Shown: piece after piece, positions 8,811 to 16,161 of the stretch
How positions within the stretch are numbered: the stretch's first letter is position 1
How the letters are laid out: the number at the start of each line of letters is the position of its first letter
Source: Phreatobacter stygius
Lineage (GTDB): Bacteria; Pseudomonadota; Alphaproteobacteria; Rhizobiales; Phreatobacteraceae
Reading direction: 5' to 3'
Assembly (NCBI RefSeq): GCF_005144885.1
Contig: NZ_CP039690.1
Location: 6,089,001-6,153,000, forward strand
DNA length: 64,000 bases
Made by a program: the position numbers and the translations under genes
The notes under the pieces: generated by a model
The model's database searches: none
What the model was told of the DNA's origin: nothing
What the model saw: the letters and a program-made list of their open reading frames with translations, nothing else

Positions 8811-8984
8811 ACCGACTCAGCGCAGGCTGAGAGGTGCGTCGAGGCCGGTGGCCACCGGCCTCGACGCGGATGTCCGGGACCGTTTCACCCTTTGGCTCAG
8901 CACCGCGGGAGAGCATGGTCCGGCCGTCCTCTGGCTCTTGTCCTGAACAGATGCTGGGGAGGAAGTCCCGTATGCAAGGCAAGG
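8811..8984 (+). ncRNA. Predicted IS110 bridge RNA
   Basis: This stretch folds on paper into two 5' hairpins (stem 8816-8821/8826-8831; a perfect 30-nt palindrome 8837-8866), then two loops. The target loop is closed by 8874-8881 pairing with 8917-8923 (one bulge). It holds a left guide, TCACCCT (8885-8891), equal to the left flank plus core apart from one G-U-compatible base, and a right guide, GCGGGAGAG (8905-8913), exactly complementary to the core plus right flank (9968-9976). The donor loop is closed by about 8937-8943 with 8978-8983. It holds ACAGATGCT (8947-8955), identical to the right end plus core (9961-9969), and TATGCAAG (8971-8978), complementary to the core plus left end with one wobble. 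The transcript ends are estimates. Bridge RNAs of IS110 recombinases are established; the guides are read directly here. Confidence 0.85.
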
Positions 8985-9952
8985 AAGCGTCCAAACAAGA
9001 GACCGAAGGCAAGTCTACCGTGGGAATCGACGTCAGCAAGAGCTGGCTCGACATCCACGTTCTGCCCGGCGGGGAGACCCACCGTTTTGCCAATGCCGAG
9101 TTGGGCATCCGGCAGTTGAAGCGCTGGCTTCAGCGCTTTGATCTGGCGCTGGTCGTGGTCGAGGCGACCGGCAAGTGGCACCGCCAGGTTCGCCGAAGCC
9201 TGCATGCCTCGGGCGTGCCGGTTGCCGTGGTCGATCCTTATCGCGTGCGCATGTTCGCGCGTGCCACGGGCACCTTGGCCAAGACCGACCGGCTCGATGC
9301 CCGCGTGTTGGCCCTGTTCGCGCGGGCCATGAACCCGGCCCAGCGACCGCCGGCACCGGAAGCCCTCGATGCGCTCAATGAGTTGGTCAGCGCCCGCGAT
9401 GCGGCCGTCGACGAACAGACAGCCCTCAAGAACCAGCGGCACGCGGTCACCGACAAGTTCCTGATCCGCCATCTCGCTCACCGTCTCACCCGGATCGCCA
9501 AGGCTATCGAAGCCATCGCCGGCGAGATCGCCAAACGCATCGCGGCCGATCCATGCCTGGCCAGACGCCACGACATTCTGATCTCGATCCCTTCGTTCGG
9601 CCCGGCGGTCGCCACGACCCTGGTGGCCGCCCTGACCGAGCTGGGGACCTGCAACATCAAACAGATCAGCCTGTTGGCGGGACTAGCCCCGATCGCCGAT
9701 GATTCGGGTGAACGACAGGGCGTCCGCGTCATCTGGGGCGGACGCTCCCGGGTGCGCCGCGTTCTCTACCTGGCGGCGCTCTCGGCCACGCGCTGCAACG
9801 CCGACATGAAAAGTTTCCACGACCGCCTGATCGCCAAGGGCAAGAAGCCCAAATGCGCCCTCATCGCCGTGGCTCGAAAGCTCGTCGTCCTCGCCAACAC
9901 CCTTATCGCTCAGGACCGCACTTGGGCCACTCACGCTCCAAAACAGGCTTGA
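8972..9952 (+). CDS. IS110-family recombinase (DEDD transposase)
   Basis: A 326-residue protein, the same size class as the IS621 recombinase. The N-terminal RuvC-like domain shows the DEDD acidic residues: Asp in GIDVSK (about residue 18), Glu in VVVEATG (about 69), and two Asp in KTDRLDARVLA (about 110). A coiled region spans about 135-190. The C-terminal Tnp domain contains SIPSFGPAVATTLVAAL with the conserved serine that forms the covalent DNA link. The ATG at 8972 follows GGGGAGGAAG. Longer frames from 8834 would read through the guide RNA and are rejected. Known role: RNA-guided site-specific strand exchange joining donor and target at a two-base core. Confidence 0.95.
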   Translation: MQGKEASKQETEGKSTVGIDVSKSWLDIHVLPGGETHRFANAELGIRQLKRWLQRFDLALVVVEATGKWHRQVRRSLHASGVPVAVVDPYRVRMFARATGTLAKTDRLDARVLALFARAMNPAQRPPAPEALDALNELVSARDAAVDEQTALKNQRHAVTDKFLIRHLAHRLTRIAKAIEAIAGEIAKRIAADPCLARRHDILISIPSFGPAVATTLVAALTELGTCNIKQISLLAGLAPIADDSGERQGVRVIWGGRSRVRRVLYLAALSATRCNADMKSFHDRLIAKGKKPKCALIAVARKLVVLANTLIAQDRTWATHAPKQA

Positions 9953-9954
9953 CC
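9949..9954 (+). promoter_or_regulatory. Outward -35 element at the right end (half of a circle-junction promoter)
   Basis: TTGACC lies across the recombinase stop codon, 13 bases from the right edge. If the ends join through the CT core, the left end supplies CATGTT (8799-8804) 17 bases downstream, a -35/-10 pair that would drive transcription into the bridge RNA and recombinase. The -35 matches consensus at five of six positions, the -10 at three of six. In the inserted state the same -35 points into the flanking DNA. Confidence 0.5.
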
Positions 9955-10020
9955 CGAAACACAGATGCTCTCCCGCAAGCGGGCGAGGGTTTACGCGCAC
10001 GATGCGTTTCGCTTCATCCC

Positions 10021-10062
10021 CATTCGCCATTCGCCATTCGCCATTCGCTATTCGCTATTCAC
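10021..10062. repeat. Six tandem 7-bp units, CATTCGC and variants
   Basis: Four exact CATTCGC units (10021-10048) are followed by TATTCGC and TATTCAC. The last unit contains the stop codon of the downstream-facing acyl-CoA synthetase gene. One or two copies of the same heptamer also follow the palindromic repeat at 44269-44370, so the heptamer array belongs to the same composite intergenic element. Confidence 0.85.
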
Positions 10063-11651
10063 CCCTTCAACGCCTCGCGCAGCGCCCGCTTGATCACCTT
10101 GCCATTGGCGTTGCGCGGCAAGGGATCGGTGGTCAGCGTCAGGCTTTCCGGCACCTTGTAGTCGGACAGCCGTTCGGCGCAGTAGCGCTTCAGCGCTTCC
10201 ACCGTTGGCGACAGCGCGGGATCGGTCACCACGAAGGCGTGGACGCGTTCGCCGAGCACCGGGCAGGGCACCGCCACCACGGCGCATTCGATGACGCCGT
10301 CGGCCGCCACCAGCACGGTCTCGACCTCGGCGGTGAAGATCTTGTAGCCGCCGCGATTGATCATGTCCTTCTTGCGGTCGAGCACCTGGATGAAGCCCTG
10401 GGCGTCGATCGCGCCGATGTCGCCGGAATGCCAATAGCCGCCGGTGAAACCCGCGGCGGTGGCGACCGGATTGTTCCAATAACCCTTCACCACCGACGGC
10501 CCCCGGATCCAGATCTCGCCGGTCTCGCCGGCCGGCACTTCGCGGCCGGCCTCGTCGACCACGATGACCTCGGCGCAAGGCACGGCAAATCCCACGCTGT
10601 CGCCGCGTGAGGCGGTGAACTCCGGCGGCATCATCGTGGTCGGCGAGGTCGTCTCGGTCGCGCCATAGGCATTGATCAGCTTGAGGCCGGGCAGTTTCTC
10701 GGCGAGCTTTTCGATCGTCGGCGTCGGCATCGGCGCGCCGCCATAACCGCCGATGCGCCAGGACGACAGGTCGTAGCGGTCGAAATCCGGCTGCATCAGG
10801 CAGAGATTATACATGGCCGGCACCAGGATGGTCTGGGTGACCCGTTCGCGTGCGGATAGATCAAGATAGTCCGCGGCCTTGAACACCGGCACGATCACCA
10901 GGGTGCCGGCGGCGCGCAGCATGGCGGCGACATTGGCAATGAGACCGGTGACATGGCTGAGCGGCACGGCGGCGGCCGAACGGTCGTCCGTGCCGAGGTT
11001 CATGCAATAGGCATAGACCATGGCGGAATGGACGATGTTGAGATGGGTCAGCATCGCGCCTTTCGGCCGGCCGGTGGTGCCCGACGTATAGAGGATGACG
11101 GCGGTCTCCTCTTCGCCGGTCGTCGCGGCCGGACCGGCGGCACGGCCTTCGCCGCTCGCCAGCAGCGCGGCGAAACCGGCGCCGGTGGCGATCCGCGCCT
11201 CGAGCCTCGGCACCTCGGCCGCGGCGGGCAGGCGATCGGTGAGATCGGCCTCGTGGATCAGCAGGCGCGCGCCGCAATCCTCGAGCACATAGGCGATTTC
11301 CGGTGTCTGCAGCCGGATGCCCATGGGCACGGCGATGGCGCCGAGCCGCATCACCGCGAGCAGGATCGTGACGAACTCGCTGCGATTGCCGACGAGCAGC
11401 GCGACGCGGTCGCCGACGCCGATCCCGCGTCCCGCCAGCGCCGCGGCCAAGGTCGCGACCTTGGCATCGAGTGTCCGGTAGCTCAGCCGTTCCTCGCCGC
11501 AGACCACGGCTTCGCCCGTCGGGTTCCGGTCGACGGCATCGACGAACATGGCGAACAGGCCGGCCGGCCGCTCGGCGAAACAGGCGATGACACGATCGCC
11601 GAAATGGGCTTCGCGCCGGATCAGAATTGACGAGCCGTCGAGCCATGCCAT
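10059..11651 (-). CDS. Class I adenylate-forming acyl-CoA synthetase (AMP-binding)
   Basis: A 530-residue enzyme of the ANL superfamily. In order it shows the P-loop motif LYTSGTTGRPKGAML (near residue 185), YGATETTSP, the WIRGPSVVKGYWNNP region, the hinge-side motif DRKKDMINRGGYKIF and the C-terminal LPRNANGKVIKRAL containing the adenylation lysine. The reaction is carboxylate + ATP + CoA to acyl-CoA. The ATG at 11651 begins MAWLDGSS; upstream open frame belongs to the neighbouring gene's shadow. It is the last gene of the minus-strand transporter operon, so it probably activates the imported carboxylate. The substrate, whether medium-chain, aromatic or cyclic, is not evident. Confidence 0.9.
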   Translation of the reverse strand: MAWLDGSSILIRREAHFGDRVIACFAERPAGLFAMFVDAVDRNPTGEAVVCGEERLSYRTLDAKVATLAAALAGRGIGVGDRVALLVGNRSEFVTILLAVMRLGAIAVPMGIRLQTPEIAYVLEDCGARLLIHEADLTDRLPAAAEVPRLEARIATGAGFAALLASGEGRAAGPAATTGEEETAVILYTSGTTGRPKGAMLTHLNIVHSAMVYAYCMNLGTDDRSAAAVPLSHVTGLIANVAAMLRAAGTLVIVPVFKAADYLDLSARERVTQTILVPAMYNLCLMQPDFDRYDLSSWRIGGYGGAPMPTPTIEKLAEKLPGLKLINAYGATETTSPTTMMPPEFTASRGDSVGFAVPCAEVIVVDEAGREVPAGETGEIWIRGPSVVKGYWNNPVATAAGFTGGYWHSGDIGAIDAQGFIQVLDRKKDMINRGGYKIFTAEVETVLVAADGVIECAVVAVPCPVLGERVHAFVVTDPALSPTVEALKRYCAERLSDYKVPESLTLTTDPLPRNANGKVIKRALREALKG

Positions 11652-11734
11652 GGCATTGCGTCCTGTCTGCGCGCGCCGCAACGCGCTTGAGAATGGGCCC
11701 TGGAAGCGGCTGAGGTCCAGCCTCGCCGCTTCCG

Positions 11735-12787
11735 TCACGGGCCGTTCGCCTCGATCAGTTCGACAGCGCGGCCGGCAAAGCTCGCCGAGAGGTCGCCGAC
11801 CTCGGCGGCGTTGCTGGCCGCGGCATTGCCGGCCTTGGCGCGCGCCGCGATGCCTTCGAGAATGACCGCAAAGCGGAACAGCGAAAAGACCAGGTGGAAG
11901 GTTTCGACATCGGATAGGCGTCCCGCCGCGCCCCGATAGCGGTCGAGATAACAGGCCATGCTGGGAATGCCGAGCGCTTCGATATCGAGGCCGAGCACGC
12001 CGTTGAACCAGGCCGGCCTGGTGTGCCAGGCGAGACAGGAAAACGCCGCATCGGCGAGCGGGTGGCCAAGCGTCGACAGCTCCCAGTCGAGCACGGCGAC
12101 GACGCGCGGTTCGCTTGGATGAAACATCAGGTTGCCGAGGCGGAAATCGCCATGGCTGATGGTGGTCTCGTCGCCTTCCGGCAGATGCGCCGGCAGCCAG
12201 GCGATCAGCCGCTCGATATCGCTGTTGTCGCGGGTTTTCGACAGCTGCCATTGGCTGGTCCAGCGAGCGATCTGGCGTGGAAAGAAGCCCCCCGGACGGC
12301 CGTAATCGGCAAGCCCCACCGCGGCGATGTCGACCTTCTGCAGGCGGGCGAGCGTTTCCGCCATGGCGAAATAAATGGCGCGGCGCTCAGGCTGCGCGAC
12401 GCCGGGCAGGGCGCAGTCATGGAACACCCGGCCCTCGACCCGCGCCATCACGAAGAACGGCGTGCCGACCACGGCGCGGTCGTCGCAGAAGGCGAGCATC
12501 TCGGGCACCGGCACGTCGGTCAGGCTGAGCGCCCGCATGATCCGGTATTCCCGGTCGACCGCATGGGCCGACGGCAGCACCGGGCCGGCAGGCTGCTTGC
12601 GCATGACCAGCTGGCGATTGTCGTAGCTGACGAAGAAGGTCGGGTTCGACTGGCCGCCGCCGATCCGTTCGAGGCGCATCGGGCCCCGGCAATCCGGCAC
12701 GGCCAGGCGGAGCCAGGCGTCGAGGCGGGCGGCATCGAACTCCGCCTGATGATCCGGCGCCGAGGCCACTGTGTCGGTCGCGCTCAT
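11735..12787 (-). CDS. APH-like phosphotransferase family protein
   Basis: A 350-residue kinase-fold protein of the aminoglycoside-phosphotransferase-like family linked with acyl-CoA metabolism (the ACAD10 N-terminal type). The ATP-binding N-lobe includes IGGGQSNPTFFV and VMRKQP. The catalytic loop is ISHGDFRLGNLMF and the Mg-binding segment is VLDWELSTLGHPLAD. The ATG at 12787 lies one base before the end of the upstream ATPase gene, indicating one transcript. In acyl-CoA loci these proteins are thought to phosphorylate hydroxyacyl-CoA intermediates; whether that applies here depends on the unknown substrate. Confidence 0.85.
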   Translation of the reverse strand: MSATDTVASAPDHQAEFDAARLDAWLRLAVPDCRGPMRLERIGGGQSNPTFFVSYDNRQLVMRKQPAGPVLPSAHAVDREYRIMRALSLTDVPVPEMLAFCDDRAVVGTPFFVMARVEGRVFHDCALPGVAQPERRAIYFAMAETLARLQKVDIAAVGLADYGRPGGFFPRQIARWTSQWQLSKTRDNSDIERLIAWLPAHLPEGDETTISHGDFRLGNLMFHPSEPRVVAVLDWELSTLGHPLADAAFSCLAWHTRPAWFNGVLGLDIEALGIPSMACYLDRYRGAAGRLSDVETFHLVFSLFRFAVILEGIAARAKAGNAAASNAAEVGDLSASFAGRAVELIEANGP

Positions 12788-12788
12788 C

Positions 12789-13463
12789 TCAGGCCGCACG
12801 GCCGACCGCGCCGTTGGCGCCGCGCTCGATGACATACTCATGGTCGAACAGGGATTGCGAATGGTTGAGGTCGGATTGCGCGATGACCACGCTGAGCGCC
12901 GTGCCCTTGAGGCCCGAAATGACCTCGGCCAGGCGCTGCGACAGCGCCGGGGCGACACCCTCGAACGGCTCGTCCAGCAGCAGGAGCCGGGTGCCGACGG
13001 CGAGCGCCCGGCAGAGCGCCACCAGTTTCTGCTGGCCGCCCGAGAGCAGCAGCGCCTTGCGGTCGCGCATGGCGGCAACCTCCGGCATCATGTCGAAGAC
13101 GAAGGCGAGCCGGTCGGGCCCATGGAGCGATTTCGACACCCAGATCGGCAGCAGGATGTTCTCTTCCACCGTCAGTTCCGGCACCAGCTGGCGGTCTTCC
13201 GGCATGTAGCCGATGCCGAGCGGCGCCCGGCCATGGGGCGGCATGGGGCCGAGGTCCCGGCCGTCGAAATGGATCCGGCCGCGCGCCACGGCCAGATGGC
13301 CCATGATCGCGCGCATCAGCGTGGTCTTGCCGGCGCCGTTGCGGCCGATCACGCCGACCATGCGGCCGGCCGGAACCGCGAGCGAGAAGCCGCGCAGGGC
13401 CTGCATGGACTGGATGGTGACATGCAGGTCCTCGACCGTCAGGAAAGCGTTCTCGCCGCTCAT
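12789..13463 (-). CDS. Branched-chain amino acid-type ABC transporter ATPase, LivF-like
   Basis: A 224-residue ATPase with Walker A GRNGAGKTT, signature LSGGQQKL, Walker B RLLLLDEPFEG and the LivF-typical EGVAPAL segment. The ATG at 13463 overlaps the stop of the LivG-like gene by four bases (ATGA). It belongs to the five-gene HAAT-family import system 12789-17481. The C-terminal part, where the H-loop histidine is normally found, reads VVIAQSDLNHS, so the usual histidine position appears to be serine or glutamine. This is frequent in LivF-type subunits. Confidence 0.9.
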   Translation of the reverse strand: MSGENAFLTVEDLHVTIQSMQALRGFSLAVPAGRMVGVIGRNGAGKTTLMRAIMGHLAVARGRIHFDGRDLGPMPPHGRAPLGIGYMPEDRQLVPELTVEENILLPIWVSKSLHGPDRLAFVFDMMPEVAAMRDRKALLLSGGQQKLVALCRALAVGTRLLLLDEPFEGVAPALSQRLAEVISGLKGTALSVVIAQSDLNHSQSLFDHEYVIERGANGAVGRAA

Positions 13464-14221
13464 GCCGTGCCTCCCGTGACATAACGCCGGACCTCGGCGT
13501 CGCGCAGCACCGTGTCGGGCGTGCCGTCGGCGATCACCCGGCCGCTGTAGAAGGCGATGACCCGGTCGGCATAAGCCCGCACGATGTCCATGTCGTGCTC
13601 GACGAAGACGACGGTCGCGGCCTCGCCCGAAATCGCTTCCATCACCCGGTCCATGGCCGGGAACTTCTCTTCGGCGCTGACCCCCGATGTCGGTTCGTCC
13701 AGCAAGAGCAGGCGCGGCTTGCGGGCGAGCGCCATGGCGATGTCGAGCAGCTTGCGTACACCGCCCGGCAGTTCGCTCACCAGCCGGTCGGCGAAGCCGT
13801 GCAGGCCGAAGCGCCTGATAAGGTCGAGGGCGCGTTCCTGATGGCCGCCGGCGCCGGGATCGCGCCAGAACGACAATCCGCCGGCATCCGCCGCGGCGCA
13901 GGCGACCAGCATGTTCTGCAGCGCGGTCAGCTCGACGCAGAGCTGCGGGATCTGGAACGACCGGCAGATGCCCTTGCGCGAAATCAGCCGCGGCGCCAGG
14001 CCGAGGATCGGTTCGCCGTCGAGTTCGATGGCGCCGCGATCGGGCCTGAGATAGCCGGTGACCATGTTGACGAAGGTGGTCTTGCCCGCGCCGTTGGAGC
14101 CGATCAGGCTCAGCCGCTGGCCGGCCGGCACTTCGATGGTCACCTCGGCCGCGGCCACCACCGCGCCGAAGCTCTTGCCGATGTCGCGGGCCGACAGCAC
14201 GGGTCTGGCTGAGGTCGTCAT
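13460..14221 (-). CDS. Branched-chain amino acid-type ABC transporter ATPase, LivG-like
   Basis: A 253-residue ATPase with Walker A GSNGAGKTT, Walker B RLLLLDEPTSG and H-loop VFVEHDMD. The signature reads ELPGGVRKL rather than LSGGQ, a variation of the kind common in LivG. It pairs with the LivF-like subunit downstream and with the LivM-like permease, whose stop overlaps its start by four bases. The uninterrupted overlaps across livH-livM-livG-livF indicate a single transcript. Confidence 0.9.
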   Translation of the reverse strand: MTTSARPVLSARDIGKSFGAVVAAAEVTIEVPAGQRLSLIGSNGAGKTTFVNMVTGYLRPDRGAIELDGEPILGLAPRLISRKGICRSFQIPQLCVELTALQNMLVACAAADAGGLSFWRDPGAGGHQERALDLIRRFGLHGFADRLVSELPGGVRKLLDIAMALARKPRLLLLDEPTSGVSAEEKFPAMDRVMEAISGEAATVVFVEHDMDIVRAYADRVIAFYSGRVIADGTPDTVLRDAEVRRYVTGGTA

Positions 14222-15231
14222 GACGTGCCCTCGCGCGCGCTGGCTGGCTGGCGGGTCGCTTCCCGCGCCGGTTCCGTCGGTTCCTCGGCCGCCCGCCGGG
14301 ACGCCGCCCGCGTCGTCCAGAGCGAACCGATGCCGTTGGGCAGGAACAGGATGATGGCGAGCAGGAACAGGCCGAGCGCCATTTGCCAGGTATTGGGGAA
14401 ATAGAGGCTGGAGAAGGAGCGCACCAGTTCCAGCGCCAGCGAGGCGACGAAGATGGCAATGACGCTCTTCGAGCCGGCCAGGATCGCCACGAAGACGAAT
14501 TCGCCCGACTGGGTCCAGAAGGCGAAGGTCGGCTCGATATGGCCGAGCGCCAACACGGTGAGCGCCCCGCCGAGGCCGCCGAGCACCGCGGCCAAGGCGA
14601 AATTGGTCGCCATGACCGACTGTACCGAGGTGCCGAGATATTCGACGCGCAGCGGATTGGCCTGGATCGCCTGGGTCACCAGGCCGCGCGCCGAGCGGAT
14701 GTGCATGGCGGTTGCCCAGGAGGCAAGGCCGGTGGTCAGGATCGCCAGCACATAGAGCGCATAATCGCCCGAGGGACCTTCGAGACGGCGGCCGAACAGG
14801 CTCGGGCGCGGGATGTTGAAGCCGTCAGACCCGCCGAGCGCCGTCGATTTGATCAGGATGCCGTAGAGCACCATGGACAGCGCCAGCGTCAGCATGCCGA
14901 AAAAGATGCCGCTGTAGCGGGCGAGCAAGGGGCCGGTGACCGCGCCGATCAGGCCGGCGACCGCGCCGCCGATGACCAATAGCAGCAGCGCGTCGGTGAT
15001 GCCGAGCTTGATGACGCAGAGCGCCACGGCATAACCGCCCAGGGCGAAGACCATGCCCTGGCCGAACGACACCAGGCCGCCGCGCATGATCAGGAGGATG
15101 CCGAGCGACACGATGCCGTGCGAGGCGGCCATGGTGGCCAGGAATTGCAGCCAGTTGGGCAGGACCAGGCCGAGCAGCACGAGGCCTATGATCGTGCCGG
15201 CCGCGGCAAGAGAGAGTTGGGTGCGCGTCAT
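14218..15231 (-). CDS. Branched-chain amino acid-type ABC transporter permease, LivM-like
   Basis: A 337-residue inner-membrane protein with about nine hydrophobic helices. The HAAT permease landmarks are SFGQGMVFALGGYAVAL near residue 55 and ALTVLALGHIEPTFAFWTQSGEFVFVAILAG near 225. The last 30 residues are a charged Arg/Ala/Glu tail (AASRRAAEEPTEPAREATRQ), probably cytoplasmic. It starts 3 bases after the LivH-like permease gene, with which it forms the transmembrane channel. Confidence 0.9.
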   Translation of the reverse strand: MTRTQLSLAAAGTIIGLVLLGLVLPNWLQFLATMAASHGIVSLGILLIMRGGLVSFGQGMVFALGGYAVALCVIKLGITDALLLLVIGGAVAGLIGAVTGPLLARYSGIFFGMLTLALSMVLYGILIKSTALGGSDGFNIPRPSLFGRRLEGPSGDYALYVLAILTTGLASWATAMHIRSARGLVTQAIQANPLRVEYLGTSVQSVMATNFALAAVLGGLGGALTVLALGHIEPTFAFWTQSGEFVFVAILAGSKSVIAIFVASLALELVRSFSSLYFPNTWQMALGLFLLAIILFLPNGIGSLWTTRAASRRAAEEPTEPAREATRQPASAREGTS

Positions 15232-15234
15232 GAT

Positions 15235-16131
15235 CTAGATCTTCCTGGCGGCCGCCCGCTGAAAGAGACCTTCCGGCCGGAAGATCAGCACCGCCGCCAT
15301 GACCAGGTAGATGCTGAACAATTCGGCTTCGGGCATGAGATGGACGGCAGCCGCGCGCGCCAGCCCGACGACGATGGCGCCGATCGCGGCCCCCTCGATC
15401 GACCCGAGGCCGCCAATGATCACCACGGCGAAGCTGACGATGATGACGCTGACGCTGATGCCGGGCTGAACCGAGATCATCGGCGCGGTGAAGGCGCCGC
15501 CGAGCGCTGCCAGGAACACGCCGACCGTGAAGGCGATCCACTGCACCCGGTCGACATTGACGCCCATGCTGCCGCTCATCTCGCGGCTATGGATCACCGC
15601 CAGCACGATCTTGCCGGACACCGTGCGGTTGAGGCCGAACCAGACGGCAAGCCCGCAGATGATCGCGAGCCCGATCAGCGCGAAGTCGTAGCCGACATAG
15701 AACAGCGGGCCGAAGGCGACGTTGCCGAACAGCTGATAGGGCTCGGAGACGTAATAGGGATTGACGCCCCAGATCAGCTTGACCGCGTCTTCCAGGATCA
15801 GGAACAGGGCATAGGTGACGAGCAGCAGCACCACCTCGTCGCGGCCGTAGAACAGCCGGAGCAGGCCGCGCTCCAGCAAGGGCCCGACCAGCAGGGCAAC
15901 GCCGATCGCGGCGACGAGCATGGCGAGCAGCGACAGGCCGGGCGCCCAGCCGAGCGAGGCGACCAGGCCAACCGCGCTCGCCGAGGCATAGGCGCCCACG
16001 GCATAGAGGCTGCCGTGAGCGATATTGAGGATCTTCAGCACGCCGAAGACCAGGGTCAGCCCGAGGGCCACGACGAACAGCCATGACGCGTAGATCAGGC
16101 CGTCCATCAGGATGGTGAGCGCCAGTTGCAC
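15235..16131 (-). CDS. Branched-chain amino acid-type ABC transporter permease, LivH-like
   Basis: A 298-residue permease with about eight transmembrane segments and the LivH landmarks LNIAHGSLYAVGAY (near residue 35) and VVIIGGLGSIEGAAIGAI (near 238). The start codon is GTG at 16131, supported by a GGGAGG ribosome-binding site eight bases upstream; no ATG gives a better N-terminus. It follows the substrate-binding protein gene by 30 bases. Confidence 0.9.
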   Translation of the reverse strand: MQLALTILMDGLIYASWLFVVALGLTLVFGVLKILNIAHGSLYAVGAYASASAVGLVASLGWAPGLSLLAMLVAAIGVALLVGPLLERGLLRLFYGRDEVVLLLVTYALFLILEDAVKLIWGVNPYYVSEPYQLFGNVAFGPLFYVGYDFALIGLAIICGLAVWFGLNRTVSGKIVLAVIHSREMSGSMGVNVDRVQWIAFTVGVFLAALGGAFTAPMISVQPGISVSVIIVSFAVVIIGGLGSIEGAAIGAIVVGLARAAAVHLMPEAELFSIYLVMAAVLIFRPEGLFQRAAARKI

Positions 16132-16161
16132 CGGTCTTGCCTCCCGCGGGCTAAAGGTCGG

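Larger units (their letters stand above)
8797..9967 (+). mobile_element. IS110-family insertion sequence, complete, inserted in a palindromic repeat
   Basis: The element has one recombinase gene, a long 5' non-coding end (about 175 bp) and a very short 3' end (15 bp after the stop), the layout of the IS110 subgroup rather than IS1111. Its boundaries were set by comparing the interrupted repeat with the intact copy at 33126-33174. Both junctions carry a CT dinucleotide (8795-8796 and 9968-9969), so the unit is 1171 bp plus one CT core. No terminal inverted repeats and no longer target duplication are seen, as known for this family. Guide segments matching both flanks and both ends lie in the 5' non-coding end. 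The element looks intact and potentially active. Confidence 0.9.

Noticed and set aside
10021-10062. Possible CRISPR or origin-type iteron array
   Set aside because: Units are contiguous heptamers with no spacers and no cas or replication genes; it is a simple tandem array tied to an intergenic repeat family.
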